Source of the DNA: Scytonema hofmannii PCC 7110 | GTDB taxonomy: Bacteria > Cyanobacteriota > Cyanobacteriia > Cyanobacteriales > Nostocaceae | Reading direction: 5' to 3' | Assembly: GCF_000346485.2 (NCBI RefSeq) | Contig: NZ_KQ976354.1 | Span: 8,627,297 to 8,691,296 of the forward strand | Length of the DNA: 64,000 nt | Part shown: in pieces, positions 49,400 through 57,423 of the stretch | How positions within the stretch are numbered: position 1 is the stretch's first letter | Layout of the letters: every line of letters starts with the position of its first letter | Translations under genes and position numbers: made by a program | Notes under the pieces: model-generated | Databases searched by the model: none | Told to the model about the DNA's origin: nothing | Seen by the model: the letters and a program-made list of their open reading frames with translations, nothing else

Positions 49400-49540
49400 A
49401 TGCCTCTTGATAACACAGAGATTGACCTGATATTCACTAGAATTTGGTATCACGGCATTCATAGTGGCGCTCTCGGTTACGATGGTGGTAACCCAAAACA
49501 TAACCAGGAAAAGCCTTTGAGTACTATTGTTCGCAATTAG
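49400..49540 (+). pseudogene. unrecognised short coding-like fragment
   Basis: 47 codons from ATG (MPLDNTEIDLIFTRIWYHGI, then HSGALGYDGGNPKH) with protein-like composition. It is followed in another frame by AFEYYCSQLDAKGFIEEF. I do not recognise the family. It lies among gene shards and is probably a frame-broken remnant; a dispersed palindrome (ggggcgcaaggccttgcgcccc) near 49299 precedes it. Confidence 0.35.
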
Positions 49541-49654
49541 ATGCAAAAGGATTTATTGAAGAATTTACGGAATTATGAAAAAATTGCGTGAAATCTTCTT
49601 TAGAGAAGCATTGTTTACTGTTTGTGGATTGTTGTTTCAAGGAGTAAGTATAAA

Positions 49655-49936
49655 ATGGGTTTAGAAGGTTATAAGAAAAAGGAACTTATGGAAGCACTCA
49701 AGTCGGCTTTTCCTAACCGGAATGAGTTGGTTATGATGTTGAGTCTAGAACTTGATATGGAAGAATCAGAAGTTCCTGACAATTCGAGTTATAATTTTGT
49801 TGTCTTCAAATTAATAGAGCGATTTGAGTCTCAAGATCGCATACAGAAATTGCTTGAGGGTGCGTGTAGGGCAAATCCTGGTAATCTTGATTTGCAGAAA
49901 GTCGCTAAAACGAGGTTGCACTTCCCCAAACATTAG
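49655..49936 (+). CDS. stand-alone effector-associated domain (EAD1-like) protein
   Basis: 93 residues matching the EAD1 layout: ELMEALKSAFPNRNELVMML, an acidic middle (LDMEESEVPDNSS), NFVVFKLIERFESQDRIQKL and ACRANPGNLDLQKVA. EADs are small death-fold-like adaptors that recruit effectors with matching domains in bacterial conflict systems. ATG 49655 follows AAGGAG. Here no effector is fused; the domain is followed at once by a shard of a restriction-like gene overlapping its stop. It may be an orphan adaptor or the cut N-terminus of a larger effector. Confidence 0.75.
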   Translation: MGLEGYKKKELMEALKSAFPNRNELVMMLSLELDMEESEVPDNSSYNFVVFKLIERFESQDRIQKLLEGACRANPGNLDLQKVAKTRLHFPKH

Positions 49937-50034
49937 CTTACATGGCGGCTTATCCTCAAACTGAACAACCTCTGTATGGTATGGTTACAAACGGAAGCAG
50001 TTATTTATTTGTGAAAACGTTGGAAAATCAATAG
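49933..50034 (+). pseudogene. internal shard of the restriction-subunit-like gene
   Basis: The frame reads LAYMAAYPQTEQPLYGMVTN then GSSYLFVKTLENQ-stop, a mid-protein motif of the same family as the shards at 49088 and 56637 (Pro...Gly-(L/M)-V-T-N-G). It is fused to the end of the EAD1 gene and antisense to the HigA-type remnant. Confidence 0.65.
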
Positions 50035-50268
50035 TTTAATTCCTTGTTGCTCCATTAAAAAACTTAATATAGAATGAGGGGTTGAGCCTTCTCCAGGTGA
50101 GTAATATTCTCGATCAAACTTTTCAATTAAAACAATCAGTATTTCATAAAGTTCATCCTCCTCTGGAGTTCGATTCGGACAATGCATTAATTCCTCAACA
50201 ATTTTTAGGGCTTTTTCATTCTCTTGCTCAGTTCTGATAATTTTCGGTGCGTAACAATTGTACTCCAT
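50005..50268 (-). pseudogene. truncated HigA-type antitoxin
   Basis: The first 77 residues are a clear HigA N-terminus (PKIIRTEQENEKALKIVEEL, RTPEEDELYEILIVLIEKFD, STPHSILSFLMEQQGIK). The HTH that should follow is missing, replaced by LLIFQRFHK read antisense through the neighbouring shard. No HigB toxin gene is adjacent. It therefore cannot bind DNA in the usual way. Confidence 0.8.
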
Positions 50269-50291
50269 TTTTTACCACATTTAATCTTATG

Positions 50292-50382
50292 CGAGAAGCT
50301 GCTGAGAGAATCAGGTGAATAAGTTCTTTTAAGTCGGCTTCAGAATCTGTAAAGAGGTGTGTCAAAAACCTTTAGAGGAATA
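50292..50382. repeat. composite of displaced hicB and topA pieces
   Basis: 50292-50353 matches the 3' part of hicB at 53704-53765 (62 bp, about four mismatches). Two bases on, 50356-50382 is identical to 27 bp of topA (56113-56139). Two different genes' tails are thus joined here without coding capacity. Confidence 0.85.
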
Positions 50383-50419
50383 ATGAAGACTTCAAATGAC
50401 AACGCAAACAGTCAAGTTT

Positions 50420-50998
50420 CTAAAGCTTACGGTTAAGAATTTGTTCAGTTGTTAACTTTAGTGCCGTAAATCGGGATTGGATAAATGTATTTCCTGCGTA
50501 CTCCTCCTCCTCATAAAAACCATCAACTAGCTTATAAACCGTGATTTTGCGTTTTTGTGGATCGATCGCCCAATACTCAGAAACTCCTCTAGCAGAGTAC
50601 TCCGAACGTTTGAAGCGATAATCGCGATCTTCATTGGTTTTACCAGGAGACACGACTTCAACAATCAAATCTGGTGGAGGCATTTCTAGTTGGATAGTAC
50701 CTCGGTTTGTTTGTCCCAAAATTTCTGCAAGTTCCTCTGATAGAATCATCAAATCTGGTAATCGTGTCTGTACTTGCGATCCAGATACTGCAATTTCTGT
50801 ATCTTTGTGACAAATTTGTTCTTCCAATACAAGCTTGGCAAATTGAAGCGCTAAAAAAAAGGAAATTCTAGAGTTTAGAGTGCTTTCGGGAGGCATTTCA
50901 ACTAACTCTCCACCCACAAATTCATACTTTTTATCCGTTCCATCGTCGTATTGTAGGTACTCCTCAAAAGTCATGGATGTTTTGCTGGTTTGAGTCAT
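50420..50998 (-). CDS. Uma2-family (DUF820) putative endonuclease
   Basis: 192 residues from ATG 50998 (MTQTSKTSMTFEEYLQYDDG). Core motifs are YEFVGGELVEMPPEST, RLPDLMILSEE, PPDLIVEVVSPG and a Tyr-rich final part. A TTG/ATG extension to 51073 would add 25 hydrophobic residues of no family character. It lies 82 bp downstream of another Uma2 gene on the same strand. Activity and target unknown. Confidence 0.88.
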   Translation of the reverse strand: MTQTSKTSMTFEEYLQYDDGTDKKYEFVGGELVEMPPESTLNSRISFFLALQFAKLVLEEQICHKDTEIAVSGSQVQTRLPDLMILSEELAEILGQTNRGTIQLEMPPPDLIVEVVSPGKTNEDRDYRFKRSEYSARGVSEYWAIDPQKRKITVYKLVDGFYEEEEYAGNTFIQSRFTALKLTTEQILNRKL

Positions 50999-51080
50999 GG
51001 CGATCACTACTATAAGTTTATCTACAGGGACTTCAAATAAATACAAATAAATGATGGTAGAACAACCTGACAAATTAGAA

Positions 51081-51863
51081 TTACAAATTCTCTGGTTCTA
51101 CTCCCAACTCTCGTAACTTAGCTGCTAAACGTTCAGCCCGTTGGCGTTCTGCTTCAGCTTGTTGCTGTGATACAACAGATCGTTGGCGTTCCGCTTCAGC
51201 TTGTTGCTGTGCTGCTTCTTCGGGTAACAAAATAAGGTTTCCTTCTGTATCGTAAAACCTCAACCAAACTGCTGTTTCGCGATCGATAGTTCCTTCCCAA
51301 GTTCCCAGCCATAATCCGAGCATTTCGCACCACAGCCATCCTTTTTCATTTGCTTCTAACGGCTGATACTTCTGTTTATGATCCAAACACCACCCTTGAA
51401 AAGCACTGGGGTTAAAAGGGTCAAACACATAGTAATTTGGTGTTTTAAACACTCTTTCGTAGAGTTGCTTTTTCTCTCCCTTATCAATTTCTGCCGTGCT
51501 TTGTGAGAGTAATTCTACAATCACATCCGGATAGCGTCCTTCTTCATCCCACACTACCCATCCTTGTCGAGAACGGCTCCCGTCTACATCTAGAACCACG
51601 AAGAAATCCGGTCCTCGGAAATCTCGATTCTTTGCTTGAGTGCTACTGTAGTAAACGAACATATTGCCCCCCGCAAAATAATCATTGCGGTTTGCCAATG
51701 CAATCAACATTGACCGAATCAAGGCATTCATTGCAATCCGGTGGCGATTTGTCTCCAAGGGTACACCATCATCAAAGATTAAATCCGTGGGTGGTATTGG
51801 GGGTTCCCAATCCACAACTGATGGTGTCTGGGGTGTTGATTCTAACTTGATTTCTAGCGTCAT
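51081..51863 (-). CDS. Uma2-family protein, copy A of a duplicated pair
   Basis: 260 residues. Core motifs: PPTDLIFDDGVPLETNRHRI, PDFFVVLDVDG, YPDVIVELLSQSTAEIDKGE, and the long-form C-terminal part WCEMLGLWLGTWEGTI. A coiled-coil end has a QQQAEAERQR repeat (two extra copies relative to copy B) before AERLAAKLRELGVEPENL. The gene and its flanks are nearly identical to 52834-53553. The difference in coil length is a repeat-number change. Confidence 0.9.
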   Translation of the reverse strand: MTLEIKLESTPQTPSVVDWEPPIPPTDLIFDDGVPLETNRHRIAMNALIRSMLIALANRNDYFAGGNMFVYYSSTQAKNRDFRGPDFFVVLDVDGSRSRQGWVVWDEEGRYPDVIVELLSQSTAEIDKGEKKQLYERVFKTPNYYVFDPFNPSAFQGWCLDHKQKYQPLEANEKGWLWCEMLGLWLGTWEGTIDRETAVWLRFYDTEGNLILLPEEAAQQQAEAERQRSVVSQQQAEAERQRAERLAAKLRELGVEPENL

Positions 51864-51980
51864 ATCACCGACTCCCTAGATATATAGTACATCAGTTCTT
51901 AATTTTTCTAACATGAAGCGTCAGCCTTGGCAACCCAGCAACCACTAGAAGTCCTAACCGCTCAAAGTATTGTCAGTAAT

Positions 51981-52352
51981 TTACCTCAACGCTTTGATAA
52001 TCACGCTGCCACCCTCAACTGTTTCAATCTCAAGCTTAAACCCATACAGCAAACTCATTCCCACAAGTGGATCGGCTTCTGAGGCTGCTACGTCTACAAC
52101 TTGAGGCTGACTATCCCAAATAACGATCGCACGATACATATCAAAAATCGCTTCGCTGCCATCGCCCAAAGTTGCAACATCCCGGAATATCCAAGGTAAG
52201 CCCAGAGACTCGATCGTTGTGCGTGGAAGGGACAGAAAGCCTGTAAAGCCTGTGTCAATCACTGCTTCAATTATCTGCTTCGGGGCATCGGCATGACCAA
52301 CTGCAACCCGAATCACGGCTTCACAACTCTGATTAACGAAACCGTGCATCAT
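51981..52352 (-). CDS. retropepsin-like (clan AA) aspartic protease
   Basis: About 123 residues. The active-site motif is VIDTGFTGFLSLP (DTG), then a flap-like ATLGDGSEAIFDMY and the final Leu-Gly-like segment PLVGMSLLYGFKLEIE. Single-domain members dimerise to form one active site. ATG 52352 overlaps the upstream gene's stop as ATGA, indicating co-translation. The pair of small gene plus clan-AA protease is recurrent in cyanobacteria; function is not known. Confidence 0.85.
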   Translation of the reverse strand: MMHGFVNQSCEAVIRVAVGHADAPKQIIEAVIDTGFTGFLSLPRTTIESLGLPWIFRDVATLGDGSEAIFDMYRAIVIWDSQPQVVDVAASEADPLVGMSLLYGFKLEIETVEGGSVIIKALR

Positions 52353-52624
52353 ATCGTTTGTTTCAAGCTCCGAGAGCCAAAGCGGTAAACGGCACGATGT
52401 CCAATTCGGATTACCCAAGGTTGAGCATCCGGATACCGTTCATAAAGCCGATCTGTTGCAGCGATCGTATTGTCCGCAACTTCAAAGGCTCCGCTTTCTA
52501 CATCGATCGCCACAATCTTGCCATAATTGCCTTCCTCGACTTGTTGACGCACTTGAGACTTATAAATCTCATTGCCACGTCGAGCAAACTCTTCTTTACT
52601 GTAGCGTGGTTGTCGAACTGCCAT
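52349..52624 (-). CDS. small conserved partner of the clan-AA protease
   Basis: 91 residues (RYSKEEFARRGNEIYKSQVR, IVAIDVESGAFEVADNTIAA, DAQPWVIRIGHRAVYRFGSR). The layout is a short helix followed by a beta-rich domain. I know no assigned function. Coupled translation with the protease suggests a shared pathway, perhaps substrate or regulator, which is inference. Confidence 0.78.
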   Translation of the reverse strand: MAVRQPRYSKEEFARRGNEIYKSQVRQQVEEGNYGKIVAIDVESGAFEVADNTIAATDRLYERYPDAQPWVIRIGHRAVYRFGSRSLKQTI

Positions 52625-52724
52625 AAGCTTGACTTCGTTTCAATTGTACCCTTCTATTTTAAACAGGACGTTCAAAACAAATGTACTATAAAGACAGTGT
52701 ATTTATTCTTTACTGTACCTCACG

Positions 52725-52797
52725 AATGTGGAGATTACTGTAAACAGCTTCCATCTATGCGCTGTCATATATACACAATATTTGCGATCGCTCCAGA
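52725..52797. repeat. duplicate of the topA downstream spacer
   Basis: This segment (tgtggagattactgtaaaca, cagcttccatctatgcgc, acaatatttgcgatcgct) parallels 56327-56397, the spacer after topA. It sits between the protease pair and the second Uma2 copy. Confidence 0.75.
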
Positions 52798-52833
52798 AAA
52801 ACAACGATGGTAGAACAACCTGACAAATTGAAA

Positions 52834-53553
52834 TCACAAATTCTCTGGATCGACTCCCAACTCTCGTAACTTAGCTGCTAAACGTTCAGCCCGTTGGCGT
52901 TCCGCTTCTTCGGGTAATAAGATAAGGTTTCCTTCTGTATCGTAAAACCTCAACCAAACAGCTGTTTCGCGATCGATAGTTCCTTCCCAAGTTCCCAGCC
53001 ATAATCCCAGCACTTCGCACCACAGCCATCCTTTTTCATTTGCTCCTAACGGCTGATACTTCTGTTTCTCATTCAAACACCACCCTTGAAAAGCACTGGG
53101 ATCAAAAGGGTCAAACACATAGTAATTTGGTGTTTTAAACACTCTTTCGTAGAGTTGCTTTTTCTCTCCCTTATCAATTTCTGCCGTGCTTTGTGAGAGT
53201 AATTCTACAATCACATCCGGATAGCGTCCTTCTTCCTCCCACACTACCCATCCTTGTCGAGATCTGTTCCCGTCTACATCTAAAACCACGAAGAAATCTG
53301 GTCCTCGGAAATCTCGATTCTTTGCTTGAGTGCTACTGTAGTAAACGAACATATTACCCCCCGCAAAATAATCATTGCGGTTTGCCAATGCAATCAACAT
53401 TGACCGAATCAAGGCATTCATTGCAATCCGGTGGCGATTTGTCTCCAAGGGTACACCATCATCAAAGATTAAATCCGTGGGTGGCATTGGGGGTTCCCAA
53501 TCCACAACTGATGGTGTCTGGAGTGTTGATTCTAACTTGATTTCTAGTGTCAT
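52834..53553 (-). CDS. Uma2-family protein, copy B of the duplicated pair
   Basis: 239 residues, almost the same as 51081-51863 over residues 1-220, with a shorter coiled-coil end (EEAERQRAERLAAKL) and a few substitutions (for example DGNRSRQ for DGSRSRQ). The flanking 40 bp upstream (tcatatcaccgactcccta...) and about 25 bp downstream also match copy A. Both frames are intact, so both could be expressed. Confidence 0.9.
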   Translation of the reverse strand: MTLEIKLESTLQTPSVVDWEPPMPPTDLIFDDGVPLETNRHRIAMNALIRSMLIALANRNDYFAGGNMFVYYSSTQAKNRDFRGPDFFVVLDVDGNRSRQGWVVWEEEGRYPDVIVELLSQSTAEIDKGEKKQLYERVFKTPNYYVFDPFDPSAFQGWCLNEKQKYQPLGANEKGWLWCEVLGLWLGTWEGTIDRETAVWLRFYDTEGNLILLPEEAERQRAERLAAKLRELGVDPENL

Positions 53554-53610
53554 ATCACCGACTCCCTAGATATATAGTACATCAGTTCCTAATCTTTCTA
53601 ACATGAAGTG

Positions 53611-53673
53611 TTAGACTTGGCAATACTGACAACCATGTTGGCTTAAATAACGAATTAAATCTCGACGCTTCAT
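53611..53673 (-). pseudogene. truncated HicA-type toxin (20 codons)
   Basis: It reads MKRRDLIRYLSQHGCQYCQV-stop. This is the HicA N-terminus; the catalytic His region (usually G-x-H near residue 24) and the rest are missing. Its ATG overlaps the hicB stop as ATGA, the normal hicB-hicA arrangement. The break coincides with the duplicated Uma2 flank. Confidence 0.78.
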
Positions 53674-53954
53674 GATGCAGCTAGATCGGGAACAATACGT
53701 ATACGAGAAGCTGCTGAGAGAATCAGGTGAATAGGTTCTTCTAAATCGGCTTCAGGATCTGTAAATAGCGGATTAGGCTTAGGCAAAGGTTCACCATTGA
53801 TCGGGTTTGTCTCCGCCATCTCAACAAGTGCATTTGCCAATGAACTTCGAGCTTTTTCCAAATTAGGAGCAAACGTAATTGTTCCAGGGAAGTCTAGTAC
53901 CTCCCCATGCACGCCCTCATTTAGGAACTTATACATTGCTTTATAAGTTAGCAT
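53670..53954 (-). CDS. HicB-family antitoxin, toxin partner truncated
   Basis: 94 residues of the short HicB form (AMYKFLNEGVHGEVLDFPGT, EKARSSLANALVEMAETN, TDPEADLEEPIHLIL). HicB binds HicA and neutralises it. With hicA cut after 20 codons (53611-53673) there is no local toxin, so it is either a relic or protects against HicA elsewhere. It is divergent from topA with a 116-bp gap. Confidence 0.82.
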   Translation of the reverse strand: MLTYKAMYKFLNEGVHGEVLDFPGTITFAPNLEKARSSLANALVEMAETNPINGEPLPKPNPLFTDPEADLEEPIHLILSAASRIRIVPDLAAS

Positions 53955-54070
53955 TCTCGTTAGCGATTAAACTTACTACTTAACTATATATGATGCTTTC
54001 AAACTCAAAACAAGTGTACTATAAAAAACATAGCCACTCTCTGTTAGATAACATCAAAAGGTAAAATGCC

Positions 54071-56284
54071 ATGGCTAAACGCCTTCTAGTGGTTGAATCC
54101 CCTGGTAAAGTCAAAAAACTCAGTCAAATTCTGGGAAGCGATTGGATTGTGCGTGCTAGTTGCGGTCACATTCGCGAACTCAGTAATGAGGGTGAGGATT
54201 CTTTGGGATTTATAATGGAAGGCAGTAGCGTACAATGTCGTTATATACCTCGCGACCAACAAGCACGGGAAACGATTCAACAGCTAAAGGCGGCTGTCAA
54301 GCAGGTTAGGGAAGTAGTCCTAGCAACAGATCCAGATCGGGAGGGAGAAACTATTGCTTGGCATCTTAAAGAAGCATTGGGACTCAAAAACCCAAAACGG
54401 GTGGTTTATACAGAGATAACAGAAACTGCGGTTCGGACTGCTATTGCTAATCCCAGAGAACTTGACCTAAACTTAATAGGGGCGGGATTGTGCCGAGATT
54501 GTCTGGATAAGTTAGTCGGTTATAAAGGTAGCCCGTTGGTTTGGGCTTTGAATAATGGGGCAAAAAGTGTTGGCAGAGTTCAAAGTGCAACTTTACACTT
54601 GATTTGTCAGCGCGAAAGGGAAATTAAATCTTTTGTTCCTCAAGATTATTGGAGCGTGTGGGTAGATTATGCTGAGGGATTCCGCGCTTTTTATAAAGGA
54701 ACAGTGGGCGATGCTTCAAAGGAACCGCTACGCGATACACTAGGTACGGCTGATGCTAAAAGCAATCGCACGGAGTCTTCAGAAACGGAAACTCATGATG
54801 ATGCAGCAAGTAACACTAAAGAAGCCCCAGAGTCAACTCGCGTTCTTTCCGAAGCAGAAGCGGATCGTTTGGTAGAAGAAGCACGGCGTCATCCCCACCA
54901 AGTCATCAAATTTGAAGGGAAGATTACCAACCGCCAACCACCTCCACCGTTTATCACCTCTACTCTACAGCAAGCGGCAGGTTCGAGATTGCGATTTGCT
55001 CCCGATAGAACTATGGTTTTAGCTCAAAAGTTGTATGAGGCGGGATTAATTACATATATGCGGACGGATTCAGTTATGCTCAGCCCTGAGTTCTGTGCTG
55101 ATGCTCGAAAATGGTTGGAGGAAAACGATCCGCAAAACGTACCGCCGAAAACTGCTAGACATCGGAGTCATAAAACGGCTCAGGAGGCTCATGAAGCAAT
55201 ACGTCCGACTAACGTGTTTCGTCCTTCAGCCGAGTTGCGAGTAGAACTGCCGACAGATGAGTTTAACCTGTACGTGATGATTTGGAAACGTGCGATCGCA
55301 TCCCAATGTCGTCCCGCCCAATTGCGTAAAACCTTGATAATCGTCCAATCAGGTGACATTTTATGGCAAGCGAGAGGACAAGTTGTTGAATTTTTAGGTT
55401 ATGCTCGATATTGGTCAAATCTGAGTAAAGATAGTCTTTTGCCAACTGTGCAAGAAGGACAGATATTGACTTTAGAAAATGCAGGACACGAGAAAAAACA
55501 GACGCAACCACCACCACGCTACAGCGAACCCAAATTAGTTCAACTGATGGAACGAAAAGGCATTGGTCGTCCGAGTACTTATTCTCCCACTATTGCGACT
55601 CTCAAGAAACGAGATTACGTGCAGTTAATAAAAGATAGTTTACAACCAACCGCCTTGGGTTTGGAAGTAGACGCTTTTTTATTAAAAGCCTTACCCGATT
55701 TGCTACAAACAGAATTTACTGCAAAGATGGAAGATGCTTTAGATGCGATCGCATCAGGAAAACAGCCATGGCAGAACTACCTAACAAATTGGAATCAAAA
55801 TTACTTTGCACCAGCACTGGTAAAAGCAAAAACTGTAGCTGTGAGTTCATCGAATGGAGTGAAAGCACCTTCTATAGATAAAAGTAAATTTGAGACTTCC
55901 AGAACTCGTTGTCCTCAATGTAAGAATTACCTTGCCAAAATTAAGAGCAGTAAAGTTAAAAAGAAATACTTTCTGAAATGCGTGAGTGGGTGTGAAGATG
56001 TCGTTCTTTTTTGGAGTGAGTATAGCAAAACTTGGGAAGCACCGCGATCAAAAGTAATCAAAGGTGAAAGCCCTCAAAAGCCCCCTGCTCAAATCACAGA
56101 ATATCCTTGTCCGGTGTGTCAAAAACCTTTAGAGGAATATGGTTATGTGAAAGAAGGGCAAAGTAAAAAAATGCTTCGTTGTTCCGATCCCAAATCCCGA
56201 AATGACCTGAAACATAAAGATGTAGCTTTTTTTACTACCCTAAAAGGTTGGTGGAGTCCCAAGTTTGGGGAATTGAAGTGTTAG
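54071..56284 (+). CDS. topA: DNA topoisomerase I (type IA)
   Basis: 737 residues. The Toprim domain comes first (RLLVVESPGKVKKLSQIL, ATDPDREGETIAWHL). The catalytic domain follows, with the active tyrosine in LITYMRTDS (near residue 333). C-terminal zinc-ribbon-like segments are present (CPQCKNYLAK...KCVSGC and CPVCQKPLEE...RCSDP). It relaxes negative supercoils by single-strand passage. An acidic insert lies near 230-260. Pieces of this gene are repeated at 50356-50382 and 58070-58120. It may be a second topA in the genome; this cannot be judged here. Confidence 0.94.
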   Translation: MAKRLLVVESPGKVKKLSQILGSDWIVRASCGHIRELSNEGEDSLGFIMEGSSVQCRYIPRDQQARETIQQLKAAVKQVREVVLATDPDREGETIAWHLKEALGLKNPKRVVYTEITETAVRTAIANPRELDLNLIGAGLCRDCLDKLVGYKGSPLVWALNNGAKSVGRVQSATLHLICQREREIKSFVPQDYWSVWVDYAEGFRAFYKGTVGDASKEPLRDTLGTADAKSNRTESSETETHDDAASNTKEAPESTRVLSEAEADRLVEEARRHPHQVIKFEGKITNRQPPPPFITSTLQQAAGSRLRFAPDRTMVLAQKLYEAGLITYMRTDSVMLSPEFCADARKWLEENDPQNVPPKTARHRSHKTAQEAHEAIRPTNVFRPSAELRVELPTDEFNLYVMIWKRAIASQCRPAQLRKTLIIVQSGDILWQARGQVVEFLGYARYWSNLSKDSLLPTVQEGQILTLENAGHEKKQTQPPPRYSEPKLVQLMERKGIGRPSTYSPTIATLKKRDYVQLIKDSLQPTALGLEVDAFLLKALPDLLQTEFTAKMEDALDAIASGKQPWQNYLTNWNQNYFAPALVKAKTVAVSSSNGVKAPSIDKSKFETSRTRCPQCKNYLAKIKSSKVKKKYFLKCVSGCEDVVLFWSEYSKTWEAPRSKVIKGESPQKPPAQITEYPCPVCQKPLEEYGYVKEGQSKKMLRCSDPKSRNDLKHKDVAFFTTLKGWWSPKFGELKC

Positions 56285-56454
56285 CCTTCGTAATACTGAG
56301 CACTAACATACAAACTATACATCAAAAATGTGGAAAGTACTGAAAAGAGCTTCCATCTGTGCGCGATCGCATACACGCAATATTTGCGATCGCTACCATC
56401 CTACTTTTAGATTAATGCTCGGTGGGCTTATTTGAGAACAATTATGGAGGGAAA

Positions 56455-56661
56455 ATGGAGAATGCTGCTATCCAAAGAGATGCTTTAAGACAACGTTTGA
56501 GCAATATTCAAGAAGAATATAAGACAGTTAATAAACAAATAGATACAGAAATTGATAATGTCAATCGCGATCGCTTGCAGAGAAAGGCTTCTTCTTTATT
56601 TGAAGAAATGCAGAAAATTGAGAGAGAAATAAAAGATTTGGACAAGTTCAGGAGAAATTAG
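56455..56661 (+). CDS. coiled-coil protein, probably the cut N-terminus of a conflict-system effector
   Basis: 68 residues from ATG 56455, behind GGAGGG, forming almost one charged coiled coil (RDALRQRLSNIQEEYKTVNK, RKASSLFEEMQKIEREIKDL). Coils of this kind begin several cyanobacterial effector and STAND-type proteins. The frame then runs into the first codons of a restriction-like shard and stops (DKFRRN). A translated stub is plausible; no effector domain remains. Confidence 0.6.
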   Translation: MENAAIQRDALRQRLSNIQEEYKTVNKQIDTEIDNVNRDRLQRKASSLFEEMQKIEREIKDLDKFRRN

Positions 56662-56813
56662 GCTTAACACTGACTGAGGATAGCCAGTTTTTTACAGAAT
56701 GGATAGCTGACTTACCTGTATTGAGCGAACAAGAGCAATTAAGGTTAGAACAGGTACGACAAAACTATCTCTACCAAATTTCTGAAGGAATTCTTCTTGA
56801 AGAAACTGTTTAA
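56637..56813 (+). pseudogene. N-terminal shard of the restriction-subunit-like gene, second copy
   Basis: The frame reads FGQVQEKLGLTLTEDSQFF, TEWIADLPVLSEQEQ, and LYQISEGILLEETV-stop. It is the better-preserved sister of 49088-49258, without the internal stop. The family continues for over 100 more residues (nuclease core), all missing. It has no start of its own and overlaps the coiled-coil stub. Confidence 0.75.
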
Positions 56814-56957
56814 CACAAAATCTTGCATTACTGCATAAGTGTTTTGATAAAATTTTGTAGCTGAAAATATGAATTTTTTGATAAATTCACCGCGCTCGTG
56901 TGAACTTGTGTCAAGACGCTGGGTATTCTCTGAGCATAAACGTATTTGTTGCTAGAA

Positions 56958-57419
56958 TTATGGGTACTTATTAGGATTATCAACTACCATATTTTCTCTC
57001 AAAGCTGCGGCATTCAATTCATTATCTGCTGATACAAATATTAGAGATATGCTGTTTGCCAAGCATAAGCGATGAATGGCAGAAGCTACAGCTAGTTGAA
57101 TTGCATCATAACCTCTTAAACCATAGGTTTCAGCTAATCTCATTCCTGACGTGACGATGTTATCTGTAATTTCAACTACTTGATAATCTGTTTGATAGTC
57201 GTTACGAAATTGATTGCATAGCGTAGTAGCATCGCTAGAACTGAGACTTTCACCTCGGGTTCTTCGTGAAATAGCAGCAATTATCTCAACACCTGTAATA
57301 GCTCCAATAAATATTTCGTTGCTTAGTATGGGATTAAACAACCCTAAAATCCAAGCAGAACCCGTCTCATTTACATAGCGTTTAACAAGAGCGCTACTAT
57401 CAATGAAGTAAACCACCAT
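56958..57419 (-). CDS. PIN-domain (VapC-type) toxin
   Basis: 153 residues. PIN acid residues are at YFIDSSALVKRY (D7), GVEIIAAISRR (E near 44), GLRGYDAIQLAVA (D near 105) and VSADNELNAAA (D near 131). PIN toxins cleave tRNA or rRNA with Mg2+. The antitoxin-like gene lies 4 bp upstream. The protein is about the typical length for cyanobacterial VapC. Confidence 0.9.
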   Translation of the reverse strand: MVVYFIDSSALVKRYVNETGSAWILGLFNPILSNEIFIGAITGVEIIAAISRRTRGESLSSSDATTLCNQFRNDYQTDYQVVEITDNIVTSGMRLAETYGLRGYDAIQLAVASAIHRLCLANSISLIFVSADNELNAAALRENMVVDNPNKYP

Positions 57420-57423
57420 CTAT

